From assembly GCA_034401795.1 (NCBI GenBank), contig CM067374.1, forward strand, positions 93,774,398-93,838,397: 64,000 bases of DNA. The letters run 5' to 3'. The position numbers and the translations under genes are program-made. The notes beneath the pieces are model-generated. The model saw only the letters and a list, made by a program, of their open reading frames with translations. It made no database searches and was not told the origin of the DNA. This document shows, one piece after another, positions 36,301-48,300 of this stretch. Numbering within the stretch: the first letter of the stretch is position 1; each line of letters opens with the position of its first letter. The DNA comes from Chaetoderma sp. LZ-2023a. Taxonomy: Eukaryota > Mollusca > Caudofoveata > Chaetodermatida > Chaetodermatidae.

Positions 36301-39300
36301 ATACAATATGGAAGCTGCTTGCTGATAGTAACATCACTAGGTCCAAGGTCAAGGTCATCATAGTCTGTATTTCCAATGTTAAGTTTGAGTGTTTGCCTAT
36401 ATTTTAAGATTTCTGAATACTACTGGAACCAAACTTGAACACATGGTTTGATATACCATACTCATGGATCCTGATTGTAGTGAGGTCATTAGGTCAGAGA
36501 TCAAGTTAATTCTGACATCGCTATTTGACCTCTGATTTTTCAACATTAAATTTTTCCATTTAGCAAATCATTTACATTTATATTTCAGGATTGGTTAATC
36601 CTATTGGAACTAAGCTTGAATACATGGTTACTTATAATGTTAGGAAACGACATGATAAAATTGAGGTCACAAGGTGAAAGGACAATGCCGTTGTGACAAA
36701 CAGGAGACAGACAAGACATTTACTTCCGCTGAAATCTTGTTATTAAAATTAAATCATATTACAGGATTATGGTATTTTGGCTTATCTGGTTAAGAGGGTT
36801 GAATAATAATACACCTTCCGTAATGGACCTTTCCATTTTTAGCTATGCCCCACCCATCACTAGCTAAGCTCCACCCACACCTCGCCGTGTTTGGATTGAT
36901 CGATCCCCGAATGCCCTAGCTATCAATTTCCTGAAAACTATACAGGGAAGCTGTTGAATATTTTGTAACTAATTAGACTGGGTGCTGTTCCTGCCATAGG
37001 CAGCAACAGCGCCCTGTCAAATTAGTTTCAAAATATTCAACAGAATATTTATTAAATAGTAAAAGCAAACAATTTGTACAACAGCCCATAGACAGTCATC
37101 AAATATGCGTTCGTGACCTACTTATCGACGTCATTCATTATGATGTCATTGTACACAGCACGCAGTTCATTATGACGTCATATGATGGGTGGGTACTCTG
37201 GAAAGGTGAATTCTTACTTATGCATTCTGTAATGTCTGCTTTTAAATTCCAACTCTAACTAGCTCATAGTTTTGTATCCCCCTAACATTAATTCACATGG
37301 ACATGGCATATTGGAGCGAGAAACCCCTGATGGAAGCATGTGTAATACAGTACCTTGGAGGATAACTCCAGTAACCCTTCGAGATTCAGTATTGCCTACA
37401 GATAATGAACCATGGTATTCTGCTCGCCATGGCAAAGATCATCAGCTCATCATCGAGAAGTTCTATCTAGTTTTGTGAACACTGGATGTGATTGGCAGAT
37501 CGAAGGTCGATAAAGATCCACTATAGTCATTGAATTCCAGCCTACATACAATCATCTTGACTGTTGTGAAAGGACCAGCGATGTCTGAAATTGATGCAAG
37601 GATGCCACATATTTGACATCAATATAGGATTGCATGATAGTCCCCTCAGATTGATATCAATGGCAGAAAGTTCCTGCAGCAATGATCATACAGTGTTTCA
37701 AGGACCAGAACAGGTCATTCGCCTTTTGTGGGAGCTTCTGCGGATCCTTAGTCCATTCTTGTACCATGTGTTCCATGTATTTCATGTATGCATTTTGACA
37801 GTCTACATGTAGTTATTTGAGAATTTATTAACCCTTTACTGACCAAATTATTTTGGGAAATTAAAATTCTTACTTATTGAATGACCATTTGCAGCTAAGA
37901 GAGGACTATTTATTTATTTTTTTCCACTGGAATAACTGTTTTTGTCACTATGCCAGTCATTCCAGCTTGGTAAAATTTCAAAATTAGTCTTCTTGGCCAA
38001 ATGAACATTACTAAAGACCACTGCAAAGTCTACCTTTGAGTGGCTTGACCAGTCAAGGGTTATTCATAGATTTGACATTAACTTTAGATTATGAACATTA
38101 TATGCTTCTAATTGATCGAGAAATTGATGACTATGAATATTCAATAAACCTGAAATTAAGTTAAATGTTTGTGTATGTTTGATCATAACTTCAATATCAG
38201 TGAACTTTGAGAAAGTATTGTTTCTTATCTACGTTATCCACCTGCATTTGATTGGTAATTTTGTGCCTTTGTAGTTAATTATATGGTTTGTACAGGTAGA
38301 ACAGGTCGCAGTAGCCCGGCTCTCAGTTCCGGCTCTGATCATAGTGCGACAGGTACTGCTATGTAAATTGTTTTGTATTTCATGTACAAATAGTATTATG
38401 ATGTTTCTATTATATGAGGATTGCTAATTTACTATTTTGTTAATAGACATGTATAATTTTAATATATTTACTGATTGCTTGTGAATTTCTAGTTACAATT
38501 CTCAACTGAAATCATGATAATGTTCACATGTATGTTGCCTCGAAATTGATGCGTGACTCAATATTTATTAATTTGTTTGATTTTTATAGTTAGTACAAAA
38601 CTTCACCGCTGTTCACGCTTTAATATGAATAGCATGTCACAATATTTCATCAGCAAGCATTCAAATAATTGCTACATGGATACTCACACACATAGATGAA
38701 AGCTGTGAATGGCTATTTTCTCTGCGTTTATGCATGTTCAGTTATGGCTCATGACAATGTTTAGGTTTAGCCCACTGAATATCTGTATTCTTAAGTTTAA
38801 TTCCATTTCATATAAAATAACTGGTGTTCATATTGAAGACAACGTGTCCACATGGTGTTGCTGTCTAAAGGTCACATGACATTGCAGCAGCTTGTTGACA
38901 GCATAAAATCACTACAGTGACTTACTCTTTGTATACCCACATAGACGTTGTACATCAACGGCTTGTCACCATCGTAGAACTCTTCCCGATGTTCGAAAAG
39001 CCTATGTTCCAATACATTAAATACATTAAAATCTAACAAAGACCATATCTCTGGCCATAGCTATAGTAATCGGATGTGTGCCTGCACCACCAATGTGCGG
39101 ATAAATGTTGCGTTACTGTTGGTGCGCCAGTGTTATGTGCCCCGTAGACAGCAACAAGCAGCAGGGTCCAATAACACGCACCATTCTATTGATAAGTAAC
39201 TTTTTGCCATCAGTGTGATATAGGCCAATCATGTGTGTGAAACCAGCCAAAAACTGCTGTTGCAGTGTTCTAGAGGAATGGCCATTTGCAGACCGTGGGT

Positions 39301-42300
39301 ATATTTTGGAAAATATGGAAAGGTCCATTGTATTGATAAAATTGGACTTTTAAAGGGTTATCCCCGGGCAAATATAACAAATTCTATATGTTGTAAGGTA
39401 TATGATGTGCGCATCTCAGAGACCTGTTGTTTTTTTAACCGTGACTAGTTACACATACATGTTCTACATAAGAATGCTGGTATAGATATACACACAATTA
39501 GAAAATAAGAATGATGTTATCTCTAACCAATTTTATTTTGATAAGATTTTCAAAAGGAACTGAATATGAAACTTCATGAGATTTAAAAAAATGGATTGAG
39601 TCAACTTATCAAATTTGACAAAACATATTAATAAAAAAAAATTTTAAATCACATTTTAAATATATGAAATGTACATGTGGTAGCTTATGCTAATTTTCAC
39701 GTTGACATTGCAGGATAAAACATGATGACTAATAATAGTAATTGTATTGTAATTGAGTCAAGTGTTTGTGTCAATTAATCTAAGGTACAGATGTTGAGGG
39801 TTTGTAAAAATTTGAAAAGTACTTCAATTTTGGCATCAGTCCTTGAAAGTGCTTGAATTTGAAATTTGCCTTGAAAGGGTCTTGAAAATAGCAGTAAGGC
39901 CTTGAGAAGTACTTGAAATTGTGTTTTTCCTCTAGGCAAAAGTTGCATACAATTTAAGGCTGTGTTCATTATCACTCAGCTCTGCAGGAGATGGCGCTTC
40001 AGAACATCTAATTTGCAAAATTTCATGCACCTAAAGACAGTTTTAGAGTCCTTGAAAATGAGAGGCATAGTCCTTGAAAAGTGCTGGAATGAATCGGGTC
40101 AAATTCTTCTATGAACCATAAATACATTGACCACTAAATACAATTGATTAAATGTTAAACCAGTCAAAAACTGACTCTGCCATAGTCTTGAGAAATGTCC
40201 GTTTGCTGGCCAAGATTAGACAAATTCTTGACAATTTCAAGTGATAAAATTAAACAAATAGTCTAGTACTAATACTGCAGAGACTTGTTTTGACTGGCTT
40301 GATAATGTAATTAAAGGATTATGACATTTATACCTGTACAGTAGAACCTGCTGCACATAGAGTCTTGGAGTCCCCCCAAATTCTCGTTCTTTGAGCCAGG
40401 TGGACCCTAATCATTTGGCTCCAAAAGGTAGATATCCTAGAGCAAGTGACTTGTATTAAGAGCCCACCTGTCTATAGTGGCCACTTATTTGTGTTCAATA
40501 AGGTGGTCCCTCAGCATTTACTTATCATCTTTTGTACGTGATGGAGGGAATCAGGACTATACTGACAAGCATATGTACCCTGATAAATGTAACAACGTAT
40601 TAACAGTCAAGAAAATCTAAATATTTCCTTATTGAATGTCCATTTACAGGCCCCGAGAAGACTATTAAAAAAAAAATATGCCACTGGAATGACTGGCTCC
40701 GTCCTTCTGGTGGAAAATTTTTTAAATTACAATTACCTCTTGGCCTGCAAATAAATATTCCTCAACACCACTGCACCGGTCAGTTTTTGGCCAGCTTGAG
40801 TGTTGAATGGATTAACAAACCTGAAGTGATTGATCAATAACTAAAGACTGATGTAGATACATGTGTGTAAATATCATAGATTTACCCCTCATACCTGTGT
40901 TATTGTCATATGTTCAATAGGTTTTGATGCATTTGGAGATATCCTTCAGCCAATGGTGAAAGATAACGCCAATGAACCGAAGAAGGAGCCATCACTTGTA
41001 CCCGGTGACCTGGACTCCAGTCTCGCAAGTCTGGCTGGCAACCTCAGTATTCATGGAGCGAATCAGATAAAGTAAGGGTAAAGGGTGTCTGTTAGGTTTC
41101 TATGTGGATTGTATATAGAATATCCAGTGTTGGTCAGAAATGTTGCAAATATTGTCCTGTGAAGCGGAATATTTGTCATCCAACGGACCTTTCCAGTTTT
41201 AGCTATTCCCACCCATCTCTAGCTAAGCTCCATCCACACCTCACTCGTGTTGTGATTGATCGATCCGAGAACCCTGACTATCAATTTCCAGAAAACTATA
41301 CAGGTAAACTGTTGAATGTTTTAAAACCTATTTGACTGGGTGCTGTTGCTGCCTATGACCGAAAGCGCCCAGTCAAATTATTTTCTAAATATTCTCAAGA
41401 ATGTTTATTAAATGGTAAAGACATACAATTCGTACAACGTGTCAGACTATTAAGCATTAAAAAACAGACTAAGTCGAATCATTCATAACATAATGATTAT
41501 GAGATCAGCCTACACATCACGTAGTTGATTATTATGTCATATGATTGACTGAGGGAATGGATTCATGAATTACTTTAGCGCATAATGTCTTTGTTTTCTG
41601 TGGGAATCTTTTTGACATCCATCATTTTGACTACTGTACTATATGTCCTCCTATGTGTCCTTTTTAGAACCGACCATCAGTGGCAACCAAAATCTGAGGT
41701 GCGTAGGACAGGTGGTACAACGTTTTCCAATCAACCAACTGTCGCAACTGGAATGACTGGAATGCCGGCTGGTTGGACAGGACAGCCTAATGTACAGCCG
41801 CAGCCCCAGCAGTATCAGCAGCAACCTGGGGTAAATGTAATGAGGTTTATCAAGTATTTTGATAGCATGACAATGGGCATATTTGATAGTCTGTAGATTA
41901 GATGTGTTGGACATATGATAATGTGATTGTTTGTGGCACTATTTTTTGTGTGTGTACTCAGTTTATTGCTGTTAGTTACCAGTGTGCCATAGAGGAAGAG
42001 GGTATTGCATTCCAATGCGTGTGTGTTAGTCTGTCTGTCTGTCCTTTCTGACTCTCTCTGTCTGTCCAGGGCTGTATCTCAAAAACTAGATCCACTATGG
42101 CTCAAATTTTAACAACAACAACTAAATGAGCTTACTGTGAAAGAAGCTTTCCAGACATGATCCTGATAAAAACGGATTGTATCAAATTCTGCATATACAG
42201 ATATCTTTGTCGAAAACTACTAGGCTGATTTGATTTAAACTTTAACACTATGATTCCATAATGCTGGTTACAATGCGACATAAATTGTTTTGTTTTATTA

Positions 42301-45300
42301 GCCCTGTCTAGTTTCAGTCATTTAACCCGATGTGTCTACTAGATTATCAACAACTATTAACCCTTTAATGATCAAATTTGGTCAAGAAAATTTAACTATT
42401 TTCTTATTGAATGTCTATTTACAGGCCATGAGAATACAATTTTTGAAGTTCTTAGCCTGTAAATGGGCATTCCATAAGACCATAGCAGAGGCCGGTTTTG
42501 TCCGGTATGGCCATTAAATGGTTAATCAGTTACATTTAGCATGATAATTTTGTGTGTTCATTTGAATAATTTTTTTACGGGCGTCTATGACGGCAACATC
42601 TATTAGTAGTGAGGGTAAGATTAGATCTTTTGAATATATTTCGCATGCTCCCACAGACCCATCACATTTAGGTGCAGCATGTTTACCAGGCAGCTACATC
42701 AGTTTATTAACCCTTTCAACCCCAAATAACCAAATATAAATATGAACGATTATTTACAGTGTAAGAAATATTCTTTTGAATATTTTGAAGCTAATTTGAC
42801 AGGCAACAACAGCTTCTTATCAAATCAGTTTTCAAATATTCAACATCTTATCAGTATATGTTTCCTAATCTCTTCAGATCCTTGAAAATGTAAATTCTTT
42901 GCAATAATATAAAACTTATCCTGTTGAATCTTTTGAAATTAATTTTACTGGAAGCCATTACTGCTTAAGGCAGCAATGGCTTCCAGTAAAATTAATTTCA
43001 AAATATTCAACAGTTTTTTTCTGTAATGTTACCTTGAAGATGAGATATGGAGAATATTAACCCTTTACTGGTCAAATTTGACAGTAAAAGGATTAATCTT
43101 TTAATCATCAAATCTGTTCAAGGAAGTTTAAGTTTTCTCATAGAAAATTTCCATTTACAAGCTAAGAGAAGATTAAATTATAATTTGGAAATTTATCACT
43201 GGAATCGAGCAAGTCATTCCAGTGGTAAATTGTCAAAAATAGTCTTTTCGGTCGGTAATGGACCTTTCTCAAGACCACTGTATGGTAAGCCATTTTGAGT
43301 GCTAATGTGTTAAAATTGATATTGTTGGTCTCCAGGGTTCAAAGGGTTACGTTTATGTACTATGTTTTTTGTTTTAGATACCCATAAGCTTAATGAAAAT
43401 TAACCTTGTTTTGCAATTGCAGGCATGTGTATATGGTTATTATGTAAGTGTGTGTTTACATTAACGCTTGTACAATAACACTGAGTTTTGGTGTTGGCCT
43501 CCGCATCATCGGCATTGACATAATCTCCATGCTATGTAATAGTTTACGGTGGCTTTAAATCCTTTGATAAGGATAGTTCTGTTGGATAACTTCACTATTA
43601 AAGCACTCATACACACATTAATATATTATCGCGTTCTTGTTAATTAATCACAAAGCATGTTCCAGTTATGTCACATTAGACACACGGTTTTGTTCGACCT
43701 CACATAAGTGATGTCCATTCATTGGTTACTTATTTCTATAACCAGTTGAAGAACCACAGGAATATTGCTAGACTGTTAAAAAATATAAGTTTTTTCAAAG
43801 GAATCTGATTTGCTCACCGTACATTTTAGATTCTTAATTAATCTACGCAAAAAATTATTTTGCAATGTTGGACATTTTTCACTGACCCCAGGTTGTGTCA
43901 GACCCAATTTTACATACTTATCCCCAAGGTTTCCAATGATGTTATTTGCTAACTAAACATAACAATTTGCCATATTCTATTTTTGCTTGTTAATCGTTTG
44001 CTGTGTCTTTAGCATTAACACTAATAAATTATTGATTTTGCCAGTTGTTATTACACCACAAAAACATCCATTACCGTTCAATCACTACTTGCTAAATTAT
44101 TTGCATTTTGCTATCAGAATAAGATTTTTATGCCTGCATACACACCTCCCCATGCCTAATCCTATTCCTATGGACCCTCAACCAGGCTACTGGTTGAGTC
44201 CCATCTCCAGCCTACCATCAGGTATAGACTGGCACCAGTGTATACTCACCTCATAGTGACGCTTGTCGCTAAGCGCGCTCGCGCATGCGCATTAGAGCCC
44301 GAATAGGAAACAGATTCACTTTTCAATTATTCTGCAGGCAGAATAGTTGTCTAAAAATATTTGTATACGTTTTTGTGTTTTGCGCTGTGTCAGTGATACC
44401 TTTTGACTTTATATCTCGGAAGAATATGCCCAATATGAAGTCAATCCTCCCTAAGTTACGTCTAGGAAGTATAATTGTGTTTATATGGTATCTTATAGAC
44501 GAATTTTATATATTACCTGTTTTCGGGAAGATCATTTTGCTTCGTGGTATCTTTATTATTATTATGCCTATCCTTACTTCATCATCATCATTAATAATGT
44601 CCAGTCCATTTCTAGAGCCTGTAACGAATTGTCAGATAAGGCAAAGTGTTCATCGTCAAAATGTGATCGTCATCACTCTATCGAGTTCGCCGGGCACATC
44701 TGTGCGAAGTGTACATCCGGTACACCCAATTCTATGTGTGGAATTTGTAAGGGGTGGCCGGCTTCGGTAGCGAAAGCAGTTTGATTTGATTTTTTAAAGA
44801 TTTGTCTCACAATCGCTGCCCTCTGGTCGTCCGTCCCTTTCCTCCGTTGCTAGCAAGGCAAAGGCGGTTTCCTTTGCTCAATCTTCGGTTCCTTTATCGG
44901 TAGCAACGGAGGGGGGAAACTCGTCGGGAAATTCTGACGCCGGGTTGGCGCTTTTTGCGAGGTTCGAATCTTTTGCCTCGGTGCTGACTAAATCTCTCGA
45001 TGAGCAAATATCTTCTGCTATTAAGGAGGCCAAATAAGCAAGAAAGTTCTTCAAGTTCGGAGGATAGCCGGAAGGCTAGCAGGCGTTCCCGCTCTTGAAG
45101 GTGTGCTCGATGCAGTGCACCAGATAAAATCCACATAAGACTTGAGGGTGACGGGCATAACCCTCAAGCCGTGGTGGCGTCGGCTGAAACCGGCGTCTAT
45201 AAGGCCAGTCCTTATGAGAATGCCAGTTTTACGGTGATGCCGGTCATTAAGTTCCGTTGTGGTGGACTCGGGTTTACTTCCGTTTTTCCGCATCTCAGTC

Positions 45301-48300
45301 TTTTTCCGTCCGAACTTCCGGTCTAGCAAGACATCCGGGTCTTCAAGATCCGGTTCCTCTTCGGTGGTTTCCGTTTCCGGTAGGACTTCCGGTTTAGTGG
45401 GTAATCCAGGTCGGTAATATCCGGGTACCACTTCCGTTCAGCCACTTCCGGTCTGTCTTCCGGTTAGGTAGGACATCCGGGTCCTAGAGATCTGGTACCT
45501 ACTTCCGTTTCCAGTTCTATTAGCGCTTCCGGCCATTCCGGATATCCGGAGTCTGAGGACTCCTTTTATTTTCGAATTCCGGCAGAGGCGTTTCTGTTTC
45601 TAGTTTGGACGCTAGTCAGTACACTTCCGCTTCCGGTCTTAGGGGTGTACTTCCGGGTGGTCCAGACCTGGATAGACTTCCGATTTCCATTTCTGGTTTC
45701 AGGAGAGCTTCCGGAAGTATGCATATCCGGGTCTGTTTGACCCGGCATTGTTCATCAATTTCCGGTTCCGTTTTTTCAGTTTCCTCTTCCGGTTATTCTG
45801 TATAGCAGGGTTGGAGGATCTTGATCAATTTCCGGTAGTCTACTTCCGGTTTTATCCATTTCCTTTTCCTTTTTTCCACATCCGGATTTCGTACAGCCGG
45901 GGATAGGGTCATTTCCGGTTTTACCCGGCATTTCATTGTTCATCCATTTCCGGTTTTTCAGCTTCCTCTTCCGGTAATTTTGTACATTCGGGTTGTAGGA
46001 TTTTGATCAGTGTCCGGTAGTATACTTCCGGTTTATGCATTTCCGTTTCCCTTTTTCCACATCCGCTTTCCTAGAATCTAGTCATCTTCTTGCCTAAGAA
46101 TTAGTCTTATTTCCTTATTTGTTTAATATTGGGAATGTTTAATGGCTGAAAATATTCATACCAAGGCATTGCCAGTCTTGTAGTCTCTCTTGGAATTTTA
46201 GTCTTCAGACATTTATTCATTTATCAGGGACAATTTTCAACGTAATTAAAGACTCTCCTGACTGGTTACCGTATGGGCTTTTGTTGCAGATTATTTTATA
46301 TGCACATTTCATCAGCCGATAAGTCAGTGTGTATTTTACGCATTATTTCGAGATACGATTTTTGCTTTCATCCAACTTTAGATGGCCAGTTGTCTTCAGG
46401 CCATTCAGCCTTTTTTCTCGCTCCTTTTACCTCTTATGTCGGCAGGTTGACATAGTTATTTAACCAAAGGGAGTTTATTTGTGGATGGGATAACCCTGAT
46501 TTTTAAGTAGCTGAAAAGAATTAGATTCAGTAGAGGTTTCATAGGATCATTATGAGTACAGGATAATGTCTACAAGTACATTATTCGCTTAGAAAAGATA
46601 ATCAATCGGATAAGGGGGCAGGAAGGAGGAATATGAGTCGGATTCTTCTTCTGCGTTGACATAGTTTCGGTGAGTTCGTTTTGTTTTCATTTTTTCCAGA
46701 TTTTGTTTGTTTTTCCTTTTATAGCGTAATTTTTGCTCTATTTTGACTGGGTTGCTGGGGGCCTTCGGGGGGGAGGGGGGTGGGGCTCGGGATTTGCTGG
46801 GTATTTTGGGTGCAGTTTGGCTGAGGGTTGTTGGTGATGCCACCGGCAATTTTCGGTCCGATTATTCCCGGACTATTCGGTGAGTATTGGGGCCGGTTGG
46901 AGTGGGGTTGGGGTTGCGTTGGAGGGGGGGAAGAGCGGACGAGAATCTTTGGATTTAAGCATCCACCAACTATTTTCGGTCAAAATGTTTTCTAAATCTT
47001 TGCAAGTCCAGAGATATTACAGTTGTAATATGTCGTCTGCAAAATTCACTATTCAATCAGTTAATATCTCGTATCATTGTTCAATCTTTCCTTTCTTTGG
47101 GATTTCTAACACAATGTCATTTGTTAGTACAAAGATGAAATTATTGATGCTAAGACTATAAATATAAGAATCAATAAATTTAGTAAAATCTTTTAAGTTT
47201 CTGCCTCTTGGCATAAATATCGAATTGTTTAGGAGATCTTATTTATCAGCAAGCCCGAGCGGCTAGGCAACCGTTGATGTATTCAATACAAATTTTTATT
47301 AAATCTCCATTGTTATACGATGGTTAAATTAGATAGTCTAATGTTGGCCATAGTTCTCTTATTAGGATCTTGTCATGTATTCTTTTCATAGAATTGTGAT
47401 GACGGTCATCACTAGTAACTTTCCCGTAGTTCATGTAGATCTCGGGCACATGATTTGGCTATATCTTGACTATAAGCACTCCCATAGACTTACTATGGGG
47501 TTTTGGGTTTGCCACAATCTCTGGTTAAATCTCTGTAAATAATATCTATAATTTTTGCAGAGTCTTTAGCATTATTAATAAGTTAGGCTATACTGATATG
47601 ACCCTTTTTGGTCTCCATTCAGAGTAAGCGGTATTATTAAAATATCCATAATAAACGTGAGTTACCTATTTAGTGAGGACTAAGCATTATGATATAGCCC
47701 AGGATTTTTGGCATATGTAATCTATGTGTTTTCTATGAGCAGTCCTCCTTAGCATATAGTAAATGTGACACTTCTTTAAGGGGGGCCTTATTAAAAGGGG
47801 CTAGATATTCTTGGATCTAGAATCCTTCTATGTAGTCTCTTCTTCCAAAATGGTCTTCTGTTCCTTATTATTAGAAGCTATTAGCTTTAGAGGGGTTGTT
47901 GCTTGTCTATGATTGGCAAGGAGTCTAGAGAAGAGACTATTCATTGGAAAGTAGATCCAGGCTTCCTGTGCATTGGTTGGATTATCTGTTAGGCTTCTAA
48001 ATCTCGATTCGTTCAGGCATTGCCATGGGGTTTTTTCTTTCATTTTTAGAAGGAGGAATGAGGTTTAGTCTTATGGATTGTCCTTTAGTAGAGCTGTTTG
48101 TGGCCTCTCTGAATGCTCAGATCTTCTCTTACCTGTATCCTTTTCCTGACAGTCAAGCCCTGGGGGTGCATGCTCTGTCTCAGTAGTGGACAGGAATGTT
48201 CGCCTATGCCTTCTCTCGAACGATTTTGATTCAGTTAGTTTTGAAGAGGGTCAAGGATCAGGTTTGCGAAATTCTTCTGATAGCTCCCGTTTGGCCAAAG

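Larger units (their letters stand above)
34336..36720. mobile_element. TIR element with about 180-bp tandem array (family F, copy 2), split by a Tc1 insertion
   Basis: GTCTCGTCTG (34338-34347) and CAGACAAGAC (36708-36717) form the ends. The array units, 36063 onward, start TTTCAGGATTGGTTAATCCT and contain TGGTTTTCTATACT/GGTTACTTATAATGTT and GGTCAAAGGTCATGGTCACT. The Tc1 element 34435-36061 interrupts the first unit. Confidence 0.75.

Noticed and set aside
37272-37478. 68-codon open frame in intron 7
   Set aside because: No homology recognised, and exons 7 and 8 join without it.
40339-40400. CAGTAGAACCTGC resembling the start of a pogo/Tigger-type TIR
   Set aside because: No matching inverted end could be found within the next few kilobases.
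46589-46849. Pro/Lys-rich 86-residue minus-strand frame
   Set aside because: Lies in the decayed middle of the DIRS-like element over a G-rich tract; low-complexity chance frame.
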